Part shown: positions 1 to 13,800 of the stretch, one piece after another
Position numbering within the stretch: the first letter of the stretch is position 1
How the letters are laid out: each line of letters starts with the position of its first letter
NCBI RefSeq assembly: GCF_000516985.1
Contig: NW_006917091.1
Span: 3,431,022-3,495,021 of the forward strand
Source: Pestalotiopsis fici W106-1
Lineage: Eukaryota; Ascomycota; Sordariomycetes; Amphisphaeriales; Sporocadaceae
Reading direction: 5' to 3'
DNA: 64,000 bases
The notes under the pieces: generated by a model
The model's input: the letters and a program-made list of their open reading frames with translations, nothing else
The model's database searches: none
What the model was told of the DNA's origin: nothing
Translations under genes and position numbers: made by a program

Positions 1-1023
1 GGCTCAATACTCCTCCACCTACGCCATCGCCTGGCGAAAGAGGCACCACGTCGGCCAATGGTCGACTCCATCCAGTATAGCCGGTCGTCCTTGTGTAAAA
101 TCCCGAGCTCGATTTCCATCTTTCAAAACCAGCCCAGCGTGCCACTTGCGTCAACGTGCTGCTCTTTTTCCAGCCATGGGCTGGATTGAATAGTCATCAG
201 TCCCTCATTGGACATCACTGCCGGCCACTGGACGTGAATAGTCATCAGTCTAGCACACCATGAACCCGAGGTTTGGGCCCCCGGGTCGTTCGCTATACCC
301 ACGGCCCGAGTGTACCACAAGCTTTCCCCCCCTGGCAGGATCTTGCAATAATGAAAAGAAATTCGCCGCCCAAACAGGGTGTACATACATGCTTCTTGTG
401 ACACATCACGACCTGATACAGTATGGTAGCCATGGCGAGGATGCCGCATTATCCTCAATGGAGTGTGACCCTAGTCTTGCTCGTTCCCAGTTCTATGGAT
501 ATGGGTAAGCATACAGCGATGTGAGCCATGGGTTTAATGGTAGCGGATCTATATACCATCATCTCCCAAGGAAAAGATCGTCGGTCAGTGTCAAGCTCAA
601 ACAGCGTGGACTCTGTTTCTGGTCTTTTGAATCCTAGTCAACCATCCTTTGTGAAAGAGACACTCGAACCTGTACTTTATCCACCAATCTTCGAGCATAT
701 ACCTCGTGATCATCAACACGAGGCTCTCAACACATCGCGCTGCCATCGGCAATCAGAAAACTAGTCACTTCTGGGCAGCAAACGATCTACATTTTTCCTG
801 CAGACTGCTAATACCAGTAAACTCGGGAACAAATGCAACATACAGCTGCATCATCAGTCTAGACGAAGACATCTTTTTTGTCTACAAAGCGCTGCAAGAT
901 ACTTGCCCACCTGTATATTCTATTCTTGCATTCATTTAGCAAGTATCCGAGAACATAATCGAGCAACAAGAGTACATACTATAGCACACGTAAGTCATAC
1001 CATCAATTCTAAAAGCTAACGAA
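1..1023. other. NRPS upstream region, no convincing gene
   Basis: I see no supported gene here. It is the presumed 5' region of the synthetase. It holds a 16-bp direct repeat (separate entry). Near its 3' end is a GTAAGT donor at 990 followed by a GCTAAC branch-like site at 1015, so a 5'UTR intron is possible. Small open frames on both strands lack family resemblance. Confidence 0.5.
187..250. repeat. 16-bp direct repeat pair
   Basis: The sequence TGAATAGTCATCAGTC occurs at 187-202 and again at 235-250, 48 bp apart, about 0.8 kb upstream of the synthetase start. This could be a chance duplication or a paired regulatory site; nothing else in the sequence decides. Confidence 0.5.
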
Positions 1024-1850
1024 ATGTCGCCCGCACAAAATGAGGGCGAACTTGATGCTCGTCCCACTGCTTCATTGAGCTTGGACGAGCTCGAGTCATA
1101 CAACACATGCATATTTCCTACTCTTTCCAATGCTAGGGCCTCGGGAGACAATGACTTGTCATCTTTCGACACGGTCGTAGCCTGCATGGGGGAAGTTTTG
1201 GAATTCTGCAACACCCACGATATATCCGTCACCAGTCTTCTCCAGGCAGTCTGGTCCATTGTGTTGGGAGGATACACAGGATCATCTGGGATAACCTTTG
1301 TCATCCATGATGCCGAGCAAGGCCACTCCGTCTTACTATTTGGAGTGCAATTGGACTGGGCAAATTCTCTGCAAGATACTGTCCAACATGTCCACCAGTC
1401 GGAAAAGTCTGTCGTGCCACTTGACACAGAGCAACGACAGCGCCTCCTCCAGCCTGGACCTGTCCATATAACCAACACTGAGCTCCGATTTAATCTGAGC
1501 GGGAGCCATATTCCGGATAATGATGCCAAAATGGTTGAAGCTACCCTGGTAAGCCAACTGGACCTGGTTTCTGATATCCTCGGGCCTGACGCTGACTACT
1601 GTGCAAGGCTGATGTAACACTCGGCTTCTCAGAAGACAACAGGAATCTCATCCTGAACCTGAGATATCGCTCTTCAATACTCAACGATGAACGCTCACTC
1701 GTTGTGGCTGAGACTTTCAAGTCTACTCTCGATGCCATTCGCAGCAGGGGGCATTTACGCTTGGATCAGCATGACTTCCTTGGTCAAAATGACAAGGAAA
1801 GAATTCGTGATTGGAATGGAACTCTTGAGGAGTCGAGAAAGACCTCTACG
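1024..1850 (+). other. NRPS N-terminal vestigial condensation domain
   Basis: Residues 1 to about 255 resemble only the C-terminal half of a condensation domain (segments like SVTSLLQAVWSIVL and LNLRYRSSILNDE). The HHxxxDG active-site half is absent, so it cannot condense. Such remnants are common at the front of fungal synthetases that start with A-T. Intron 1 (1549-1607, 59 bp) lies within it. Confidence 0.8.
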
Positions 1851-4800
1851 CTTCATGCACCATTTGAGTGCATGGCAGTTGAGAAACCTCACAATGCCGC
1901 CATTGATTCTTGGGACGGGCGGTTGACATACGCCGAGCTCGACCACTTAGCTACTCGACTCTCACAAGGACTACGGCAACTGGGAATTGGCCCGGAGTCA
2001 ATGGTTGCACACTGTTTCCCAAAGTCCCTGTGGGCAATCGTTTCCATAGTGGCCACCCTCAAGGCAGGTGGTGCTTGTGTTGCACTAAGTCCCGAGCACC
2101 CACGCGACCGTATCCAAGCCATCCTGTCAGACACAAATGCTCGACACATCCTAGTCTCAGCTGAAACAAAAGCTCAACTAGAAGGACTTGGAGCTGAACT
2201 CATCGTTGTGGATGAGGTATCAATCAAGTCAATCCAAGACACCGGAGCTGTTGATTTGGAATCTCAAGTAGCTGGTCCTCACAACGCAGCCTACGCAATC
2301 TTCACATCGGGAAGTACAGGCGCACCCAAGGGAATTGTCGTCGGCCATGACGCTGTATATTCATCAATAATGCATGCTGCACGACTTTTCGACATGGGTC
2401 CCAACTCGAGGATGCTGCAGTTTGCATCATATACCTTCGATATCCATCTCTTTGACATCTTTGCCACGCTCGGCTGTGGTGGATGTATTTGTATACCCTC
2501 AGATCATGAAAGGTCCAATGATTTGGCTGGATTCATTAGACGATATGAAGTCAATGCGCTCGACCTCACACCCACTGTCGCATCGCTTCTAGACCCAAAG
2601 CAAGTGCCCTCGGTGACGCGATTAATGGTGGGAGGAGAGGCTCTCACGCAGGGTCTGATCGACGCATGGACTGCAACACCTGGTTTGCGACTCTTCAACG
2701 CCTATGGTCCATCTGAAACCTCTCCATTAATGACTTGGACTGAAGTCATCCCTGGAAAGGCCTCGCCGAGCACCATCGGTCGTGCCTTGGGTGGGGATCG
2801 ACTGTGGGTAGCGGACCCCACGAACCCTGCACGTCTTATGCCCTTGGGGTGCGTTGGAGAGCTTTTGATTGAGGGCCCTACTCTTTCCAGGGGCTACTTG
2901 AACTTGCCAGCAAAGACTGCCGAGTCTTTCATTGACGGTCTCAAATGGCCTGAAGATGGCCAAGAGAAAGTATTACCTACACCAGGGCAAGTATACAGGA
3001 CTGGTGACTTGGTGAAGTACAATGAGGATGGAAGTCTAGACTATGTTGGGCGGAAGGATACGCAAGTCAAAGTCAATGGCCAGCGTGTGGAGTTGGGCGA
3101 GATCGAACACCATCTCAACAGCACTCAACCTCGACTAGCAGAGTGTGTGGTCGTCTATGCTTCATCTGGTCCATGCAAGGGGAAGCTTGTTGTCCTCGTT
3201 GCGCCCTCAGATGGCAGTTCGCGCATGACACAATCATCGCAGATGTCACTTGTTGACGAGTCGCAGCGCACTTCTGCAAGGAACCTGGTTCAGGACCTCA
3301 AGAAGGAAATTTCCTCCAAACTTCCAACCTACATGATCCCACGCCTCTGGGCCGTGGTGGATTCCATTCCACTGACAGCGTCGGGAAAGACCTATAGGTC
3401 GGTTATCTCGCGCTGGATCAACGACCTAGATTCGGCAACCTTTAGCAGCATCACCGGCATGAGCTATGCTGGTGATGCAATTGCGGCCGCAGAGAGTGAG
3501 GAAGAAAGGCAAATTCAACATATTTGGTCCCAAGTACTCGGGGTCACTGTTGGCCAAATTGGAACAAATCAGTCCTTCCTAAGTTTGGGTGGTGACTCAG
3601 TTGCTGCGATCAAGGCTGTGGCAGTCGCTGGCCGAAGCCAAGTACCTCTGTTTGTCAGAGATTTGATGGCTGGCAAGACAATCCGAGAGCTTGCCACGAA
3701 GAGAGGAGCGACTCAAAAGACTGTCACTCCAGCAGCAGAGGAGCTTATTCCGGTATTCTCTTCAGAACTCGGAAAGAAGCTCGAAGAGGCGCACCGGATA
3801 CAATTGGCACAGATTTCTGCCCACTCTGACGATGCCGCGATTCATATCGAGGATGTATATCCATGCTCGCCCGCACAGCAGGGTATTCTCATCTCTCAAG
3901 TCAAAGTTCCAGGGACTTACACCATTCAGTACTTGTCATCTGTCAGTATTGATGGAGGTCTTTCTGCTGTAAACATTGACAGGATACAAAGTGCATGGCA
4001 GGCCGTGGTTGACCGACATTCTGCTCTGCGGTCAATTTTTGTGGAAGGAAACACTGCGGAGAGACCCATAGAGCAGCTTGTCCTTCAGAACGTCAAAGCC
4101 ACGTTCACTCACCGACATCTCACCACTCACCATGAGGTTGATCAATTACTCCGTCTTGCTGGATCTGAGACGCCGACATCTGGATTTGGTCGCTTGCCAC
4201 ACGCAATGACCCTATTCACCGACGCTTCTGGAGCATGCTACCTACGGCTAGAAATTAGCCACGCCATTACTGATGGCGGCTCAATCACCCTGATGATGCG
4301 TGACTTGGCTCTCGCTTACGAATCAAAGCTATCAACTGCGCCGGGACCTCGCTACCGAGACTTCCTCAACACCATATTCGGCCGAGACTTGACACCAAGC
4401 TTGAGCTACTGGAAGGAATACCTTCGGGATATTGAGTCTTGCCAGTTCCCAAGTCTACTCGATGGGCAACCGACGCCTCAGAGGCGCCTATGCGCAGTTG
4501 ACACAGACCTTTCTTCTCTCAATGGCGCATTGTCAACCTATTGCAGACAGAATGAGGTGACCCTCTTCCATATTTTCCAAGCTGCGTGGGCATTGGTCCT
4601 ACGCTCTTACTTGAACAAGGATGACGTCTGCTTCGGCTACATTACTTCAGGTCGGGATGCTCCAGTTGATTCCATACAATCTGCCATTGGCGCATTCATG
4701 AGCACACTGGCCTGTCGTGTCAACTTTGAGGAGACAAAGACCCTCTCCTCCGTCTTGAACAGTATACGCAAACACAACAACGCCAGCTTGGATCACCAGC

Positions 4801-7800
4801 ACCTCTCGCTTGCTGACATGAAACGCCCTCTGAACCTCCCAGGGGACTCGTTCTTCAATACAGTCATCGGTTTTCAAACGGTTCTAGCAAAAGAAGACGA
4901 AGAAGGGAGTGTCGAAATCAATGAGGTTGCTGTTCATGATCCTACTGAGGTATGTTCCGTCTCTCCAAGAAAAGAAGTTCTTACTTGCTAACAAGTCTGC
5001 AGTACGACATTGCTGTCATTGTGGACACAGCCGGTAATATCCCAGCTGCAAAATTGGAGTATTGGAGCGACATCCTTTCGCCAAGTCAGGCAAAGCACCT
5101 GTCTGAAGCTTTAGTGCACAGCATCTCCACCGTCATTTCACAATCCAATGACCCGATTGAGGCCCTCAATTTGGTCCCATCTTCTCAGCTTGCTACGATG
5201 AAGAAATGGAGTGACGAAGCTACCGAACCGGCAAAAGAATTTATCGAGAACAAATCATGCCTGCACGCCATCTTTCAACAACAAGTCCAATCGCACCCCG
5301 ACAAGATAGCCATTGTAGCCCACGATGGTGAACTAAGCTACGGTGAGCTGGACGACATCACCACGCGGCTGGCACACCACCTTATCTCATCCGGTGTCAA
5401 GCCCGAAAGTCTTGTCCCATACTGCTTCTCGAAGTCTATCTGGGCAGCCGTGTCTGTGTTTTCGATTCTGAAAGCAGGAGGTGCCGGTGTGCCACTCGAT
5501 CCAACCCACCCGAAAGCTCGCCTGGATACTATACTTGACGACACCAGCGCTTCAATCATTTTGACTTCACCAACGCATAGCAAATTGTTCACCCACAGAG
5601 ACGCGACTTTGGTCACGTTGGACGACGAGTTCATCGGAGCTTTGCCGGCGGGTGATGTTGCCGCTTGCAGTAAAGTCCAACCGCATCATCCAGCCTTTGT
5701 CATTTTTACGTCTGGCAGCACCGGAACACCCAAGGGGGTGGTTTTGGAGCACCATTCCATGGCTACAAACTGCCAGGCATATGGAAAGGCCTTGCAAATG
5801 GATGCCAATTCTCGAGTGTTGCAGTTCGCTACGTACACGTTCGATGCCAGTATCTTCGACATGTGCGCAGCCCTGCTCCTTGGGGGTTGCGTATGCATTC
5901 CATCCGAACACGACAGAATGAATGACCTGGCTGGTTTTATTGAACGCAATCGCTGTAACTGGATCTTGGCTACCTCCACGGTTATGGGCATGATGACGCC
6001 GGAGCAGGTTCCGAGTCTGAAAAATCTTATTCTTGGAGGTGAGGCACTGTCGCGCCAAGTCCTAGATACATGGGCTCCGTTCACGAATGTATTCAATGCG
6101 TATGGTCCTGCAGAGGCTGCCATCATGTCTGCTTGCTCGAGAAAAATGGACGCCAACTCTCAGGCTTCATGCATTGGAAACGGTGCCACAGGCGCTGTTT
6201 GGCTTACCAATCCTACAAATCATGATCAGCTTGTTCCGATCGGCAGTATTGGAGAGATCACAGTTCAGGGTCCAGGAGTTTCGCGAGGATATCTCAACTC
6301 GCCAGTCAAGACATCTGAGGCATTCTTCGACTCTCCAAGATGGCTGACCGGGTCGAATGCGACATATACGCGAGTATATCGGACAGGTGATCTTGGTCGC
6401 TTCAACTCCGATGGAACTATTGAATGTCTCGGACGCAAAGACAACCAGGTCAAGCTCAGAGGTCAACGTTTGGAGCTTGGGGAAATTGAGTACCATATTT
6501 CCCGCCACGATCAAATTAGGCAAGGCATAGTCCTCAAGGGTTCTCGTGGGCCATGCAAAGAACGTCTTGTTGGTTTGATCTCTCTCCATTCAGGCCCCGC
6601 CAGTGGAAATGAAACGATAGACCTGATTCCACAAGACATGAAACTCAGAGCTATTCGAATCATTGCCGAGCTCCGTCAGACCTTGAGCGCAGGATTACCT
6701 ACATACATGACACCAACTGTATGGGTAGTGCTCAAGGGACTGCCAATGACCACCTCGGGTAAGGTCTATGTCAAGGTACTTCAGCAATGGGTCAATGAAA
6801 TGAGTCAAGAGACCTTTGTCGAGGTGTCGCAGTTTTCCTTGTCGCCCGAGGATGCCAATGAGTCTCGTGGTCATGCCGAGAAACAGATGTCTGAAGTCGA
6901 GCAACAGCTTCAGAAGATTTGGTCGAAAGTGTTAAACCTGCCTTTGCAAAATATCAAGAGGTCGAGCACCTTCCTGGGCTTGGGTGGTGATTCCGTCACG
7001 GCAATGCGCGTCATGTCACTGTGCAGAAGCGAAAAGCTCGTCGTGACAGTGCAGGATGTGCTGCAAAATCAATCGCTCGCTAGTCTGGCTCGGTGTGTCA
7101 AGTCCACAAACTTGGTTGGCGAGAAAGAGCAGATGAATGAAATCTACGACAGACCAGTCCCGGTCACCTCAATCCAAAGTTTCTTCTTCCGAACCCTACC
7201 AGAAGCTCCAAGCCACTATAATCAGAGTTTCATGTTGCAGTTGAAGCACTCTATCACCGAAGAAAGACTCCATGTCGCGCTCGACTCAATTGTGGAGAGG
7301 TATCCCCTTCTTCGGGCTCGTTTTCAAAAGTCTGACGAGAGTGGGCTTTGGACACAAACAATAGGGCAGTGTGAGAAGGAAAAGATATCCGAGACCTACC
7401 ACTTTCAGCATGCGCAAGTCGAAGGACAAGAAACCATCGCAGGGATTGCAAATGTCGCTCAAACTCAATTGGACCTGACTCAAGGACTGGTCTTTTCGGC
7501 GACGCTCTTCTCTCAACCTGGCAGCCAGTTCTTATACCTCGTTGCTCATCATCTTGTGATTGATCTGGTGTCGTGGCGGATCATTTTACAGGATCTTGAG
7601 GAGCTCTTGTTCTCATCTACACCAAGCATAGACGTTGGTTTGCCCTATCTCCAGGTCGCTACAATCCGCCAGCAGCAACTCGATTCTCGCGCATATCCCA
7701 AGACCGAAGATGTGAAGAGTCATGCAGACTTGAGCTACTGGCGTCTGCCAAGTGCTGAGAACACGCAATCCAACACCCGCCATGTCACCTTCACGTTGGA

Positions 7801-10800
7801 TGAGAACGCTTCGGCAAACATTCTTGGTTCCTGCAACACTATGCTTCGAACTGAGCCAACCGATCTATTCCTGGCGGCTATCGTCAACTCGTTCACGGCT
7901 GTCTTTGATGATCGGAAAGCTCCTGCGATCTTTGTTGAAGGTCACGGTAGAGATCACGATCTAATCAAACAGCTTGACGTGTCAGGCACAGTTGGGTGGT
8001 TTACCACTATTTCTCCCTTCCTCCTTGATATCCCAGCAAAGGGTTCATCAGATCTTGTTCAGACTTTGCGAGCCACAAGGGACACGCTGCGTCGAGACCG
8101 GACTTCTGGCCAATACTTTTTGGATCAGTTAATGCTAGCCAGATGTGATAATGATCTGACTTTGGAAATCATGTTCAACTACGAAGGCCACTATCAGCAG
8201 CTTGAGAATGAGCAAGGCTTGTTCCGCATGCTGCCAATTCCAGCTCCGGATTTTGGCGACACGATCAGAAGATCATCACTCTTCGATATTGCTGTCATTG
8301 TGAAGAACGGCAAACTTGAGTTTGACTTTCTCTTCAATTCAAGGTCGGCTCACCAAGATCGTATCGACGCCTGGATCCTCCGTACAGAACAGACCCTCCA
8401 GAAGATGGCAGACGAACTCCCACACATGTCGAGATATTATGGTCTGACCGATTTCCCACTCCTGCCCCTCGACTATAAGAGTCTCAACAACTTTGTTGGA
8501 GATCTAGAAATGATTGCATCTTCCCTTTGCCCACCACACCAGCCCGTTGTGATCCAGGAAGCTTACCCTTGCACCGGAACTCAGGAGGGCCTCCTACTTG
8601 CGCAGGGCAAGGACGCAAGCAATTATGCTGTGCACGAAATCGCAGAGGTCATCCCTTGCACAAACGACCCGATTGATGCACATAAGCTTCGCAGCGCCTG
8701 GGCTCAAGTTGTCGAACGCCACCCCATCTTGAGAACAATATTTGTGGATCACCCCACCAACACTGGTTATCATTGCCAGGTTGTACTCGAGCATGTCGTA
8801 CCTGGAATTGATTTGCTGGCATCGCAATCGGTCGAAATGGCCTTGGAGGCCTGGCAGATGACCTCAACCAGCAACTATACCATGGTGAAGCCGCCTCACC
8901 ATATGAGCATCTGCAACATTGCCGACGGACGTGTTCTCTTCAAGTTCGAGTTCAGTCACAGTATACTTGATGCTTCATCTGTCCAGATACTCCTCAAGGA
9001 CTTCGCCTTGGCATATGCAGGCCAACTAGACAGCGAGGTGACCATACCTCGTTTCAGCAAAGTGATGGAACACGTCTGTCGACGCGACGAGTCTGCGGAT
9101 CTGAAGTTCTGGGCGTCTCAGCTCGCTGGGGCAGAGTCGTGCTGCCTACCTGATCTATCAGGTGCTCCAGAGAACAACCGCGTCCAAATGCAACGCCTAG
9201 ATCTGAACATCTCAGCCGATGATCTCCAATCATTTTGCAAGATGCACCATGTCACGCCGTTCGCCATTTTGCAAGCTGCATGGGCCACAGTCTTGAAATC
9301 TTACACATTTATGGATCAAGTCTCCTTCGGATACCTCGCCTCTGGCAGAGATGTTCCTATCGATGGCATTGAGAGCATAGCTGGAGCACTGGTCAACATG
9401 CTCGTTTCGCACGCCAAATTCTCACCGGATGTGACGGCCTTGGAGGTCGTAGCATCCATACAAAAAGGGCTTACCGATAGTCTGGCACATCAGTACTGTC
9501 CATTGGGCGAGATTCAGCATGCACTTGAGCTTGGTGGACAGCCACTCTTCAATACAGTCATCGACTTTCAACGGCCTGGTGAGAGCGACGACTCATCAGC
9601 TGCATTCTCAGTCCAGAACCTCGCCTTCCATGACCCTACGGAATTCAGCTTGACAGTCCACTTTGAACTCACAAAGGACACTTTATCCGGATACGTGGCT
9701 CACTGGAGCTCTACTGTGGCTCCCGAGTACGCACTACACATTGGGGAAGCATTGACATTGGCTTTACAGAGTATCCTCAGCAACCCTCAACAAAAGATCA
9801 GCGATATTGATCTTGTTGGTCAATTCACTCTAGGAAGATTCATCGAAATCAACACGCCGGCACCAATTGCCAGGGAGGAGTGTCTACATGAGATCTTCCG
9901 TCAACATGCTCAAGCGACACCATTGTCTCCTGCAGTGTTTTCGACACAAATGTGTCTGACATTCGCAGAGCTGGATCGCCTCTCGAATCGCTTGGGCAAC
10001 TACCTCGCAGACATGGGTGTGGGCCCAGAAGTCAAGGTCCCCATGTGTTTCGAGAAATCTGCTTGGGCGATAGTATCAATGTTTGCAGTCTGGAAGGCGG
10101 GAGGCTGCATCGTCGCTATTGACCCGACACACCCAGAGTCTCGTATTCGCGGCATCCTCGAAGATATATCAGCTACTCTGATCCTTATGTCATCTCAGAC
10201 CTTGGAAAAATGCCGTGAAAGCCTTGGTGACGAGGTTCGACCGATCATTGTAGACATAGACAGTCTCGACTCAATGCCCGACGAACAGGCAAGGACCACG
10301 AATGTGAAACCTCACAATGCTGCATACATCAACTTTACGTCTGGAACTACGGGCAAGCCCAAGGGCGTCGTCATTGAGCATCAAGCAATAGTCAGCAACG
10401 TTGAGCCTTTGGCAAAGACTTCTGACATCACCCCTGCAACCCGTGCCTTGCAGTTCTCCTCCTACGCTTGGGACGCATTCTACTGCGAAACTATCATGCC
10501 GCTACTATCAGGTGGATGTACTTGTGTTGCCAATGACGATGAGCGTTCTCACGACATTGCGGAGTTCATGAGACGCTCAGGCTGTAACTGGTCTTTGTTC
10601 ACTCCTTCCTTTGCAAGACTTCTGACGCCCTCCGATGTTCCAAACTTGAAGACTCTGCTCCTTGGTGGTGAAGCCATGTCGGCGGATGACAAGGTCACAT
10701 GGACCAAATCTGTTACACTCAAGAATGCATACGGGCCCTGCGAGGCTTCAATCGTCGCTCTCATGCACCCAGACATTGCTTCTGCAAGCAGTGAACATAA

Positions 10801-13800
10801 CCTGAGCCAGCGTCTTGGGCAAACAATCTGGGTGGCTGATCCCAAGAATCCCAACCGACTCGCACCGCTGGGGGCTCCTGGAGAGTTGGTCCTGGGTGGG
10901 CCTCCCGTCGGCAGAGGCTACATCAATGAGCCAGTCAAGACAGCTGAAGCATTCATTACAAGCCCTACATGGTACACTGTGAATCCTCAGCTTGAAGCCA
11001 TGGGTTTCACTGAGAAGTTCTATCGCACGGGTGATCTTGTGCGACTAAACATTGACGGCACGATTGGTTTCATTGGCCGAAAGGACGAGGACCAAGTCAA
11101 GCTTCGTGGACAACGTATGGAACTCGGAGAAGTCGAGCAATGCATCATGACCAATATGCCATCGGCAAAGCAGGTCGCCGCTGCAGTCATTTCCCGTTCT
11201 GGGCAAGCCGAGCACAAGCAACTGATTGCATTTGTTACCTTCTCTGGCAGTCACGATGCCTCTGGGCAATTGTCAAGCAAGCCTCAAGCATTGAAAGTGT
11301 CGGATGAGTTGTTTAAGGAGTTGAAGACCCTCGCAAGCACCATGGCCAAATTGCTTCCTTCATTCATGATCCCCTCAATGTTTGTGCCAGTTACACGCAT
11401 TCCGCTCGGGTCTACCACCAAGATTGACCGCAAGGCACTCGCTGAGATTGCCTGTCAAATCCCGTTTGCCGATGTTGCTCGCTACTCGCTCACAGCTTTG
11501 GCAGAAGTCCGCCAGCCTAGCACACCACTTGAGACTGCACTGCACGGGCTGTACTCGGACATTTTGGGGATCCCCACTGCATCTCTTTCTGTCACGGACG
11601 GATTCTTCCAGCGTGGAGGCGACTCAATCAAGGCCATCAAACTTGTGTCTGCAGCTCGCCAAGCCAACTTGACCTTTACCGTGGTAGACATCTTCAACAA
11701 CCCTTCTGTTTCGGAATTGGCTGGTGTGGCCAGATTTATTGATGCAAATGCAACTAGTGGTTCTATCAAAGATGATGCCGAGATTTTGGCGGCTGAGAAG
11801 ACCAAGGCCGAGATTACCAAGCTTGCGACCGAGGAGTACAAGATGAAATCGAAACAGATACAGGATGTATATCCTTGTACTGAGCTCCAAGATACCATGT
11901 TGGCAATTTCTTCGGACAACCCGGGCTCCTACACGATGCAGCTCGTGACTGCCATCTCAGAAGATGCTGATCTCGAGGGATATCTTGATGCTTGGAAGGC
12001 TGTTCGTCGGAACAACGACATCCTTCGAACACGTATCGTCAATGCCCGTGATCACCGCTACCAAGTCGTCTACAATGACCGAATGGCCATCAAGAATGCA
12101 GACTCACTCCAAGAGTACCTGAAAGACGACAGGAAGAAGCTCATGGGATACGGAGATGCCCTTGCGCGTTTTGCATTGATCACAGAGGAGGATGATCAAC
12201 AATACTTTGTCTGCACATTGCATCATGCTATTTATGACGGCTGGTCAATGTCCTTGATCATGGACCAGATCTCACAAGCTTGCCAATGGAAGCCTCTCTC
12301 CAAGCCTCCGCCATTCGCAGATTATGTTCGGTACATTCAGAGTCAAGACCGCAACGCGGCCGAGGCCTTCTGGTTGTTCGAGCTTTCTGGTGCTTCAACC
12401 TGTGATTTCCCACGACTGCCAAGCTCCTCATACCAGTCATCAGCCACTCAGACTACAGAGCGAATCATGTCTCTTGACCAGCAGACGAGCACCGGGCCCA
12501 TTGCAGCAGTCGCGAAAACAGCATGGGCTCTTCTACTCGGACTATACTCTGGATCAGACGACGTTGTCTTTGCGACTACCAATGCAGGTAGAAGTTTGCC
12601 CCTGGATGACATCGCTGATATGGTTGGCCCCACTATCACAACCGTCCCAGTACGCGTACGTCTGGATCGCACGCGCAAAGTTTGCGATCTCGTTGGTGAT
12701 GTCCATGAACGAGCGCTTTCTGCTATGCCATATGAGTACCTCGGCTTGCAGAATATTAGACACGTTAGTAGCGATTGCGAGGCTGCATGCGACTTGCGAA
12801 GCTTGTTCGTTGTCCAGCCCGGCGATCTAGATAACGTTGGCTTTACTGGAGTTCCCGGCGTCTCCATTGTCCCTACAGAGGCATCAGGCTTTTTCACACA
12901 GCCTCTCGTCGTCGAATGCTACCTCGGACAGACGAAGCTCAAACTTTCCGCCAGTTTCGATGAGAATGTTCTTCGCACCCAGGAGGTTGACAGAATGCTT
13001 GCACAGCTGGAGCATCTGATACAAGAACTCAATTCTCGTGGCAACGAAGCTTTGCATGAAATCAATCTACTGTCCAACGATGACAAGCGCGACATCTCTG
13101 AGTGGAACGCAGACATGCCTGCCAAGCTCAATGAGCGTGTCCAAGATGTCATTGCGGTTCGAGCCAAGGAGTTCGCATCCTCCATCGCAGTATCCTCCTG
13201 GGATGGGCAAATGACCTATGCAGAACTGGATGCTTATTCGTCTCGTCTTGCATCATACCTCTGTGAAGAGATGCACGTTACCCCTGGCGACTTGGTTCCG
13301 CTGTCATTTGAGAAGTCCACATGGGCCATCGTCGCCATGCTTGCAATCATCAAGGCTGGCGGTGCCTTTGTATTCCTTGATATCAAGATGCCATTCATGC
13401 GACAACAATTCATCATCAATGCCTCGAAGTCAAACTTCATCCTGAGCTCCGTCAAGAACAATTATATGTGGAGCAACAGTCAGTGGCATGTAATTGAGGT
13501 CAGCAAGGCTGCTCTTGAAAGCTTGCCCGAGTCCCCAATGCCCGCAGTCAACAACCAGCCAGACAGTCTTCTGTATGCCATCTATACTTCTGGTAGTACT
13601 GGTGTACCCAAGGGTTGTTTGATCGAGCATTCAGCCTTCCTGAGCAGTACCGCAAGCTACACAAAGAACTTGCTCCTGGATCCCAGCAGTCGCGTACTTC
13701 AATTCTCCTCCTTTGCATTCGATGTGAGTATCATGGAGAGTCTCGGTGTCCTTACTGTTGGTGGCTGTGTATGCATCGCGAGCGAAGAGGCGTTTGAATC

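Noticed and set aside
1..119. Minus-strand open frame from an ATG at 119 to the left edge (contains HKDDRLYWMESTIG, faintly like a beta-propeller blade)
   Set aside because: At 39 codons it is too short to support; it could be the edge of a gene outside the window.
123..458. Minus-strand frame ending in DASGTLGWF, like the E-domain motif VGWFT
   Set aside because: The match is only six residues, is followed at once by a stop codon, and the rest of the frame has no E-domain or other NRPS resemblance. I treat it as chance.
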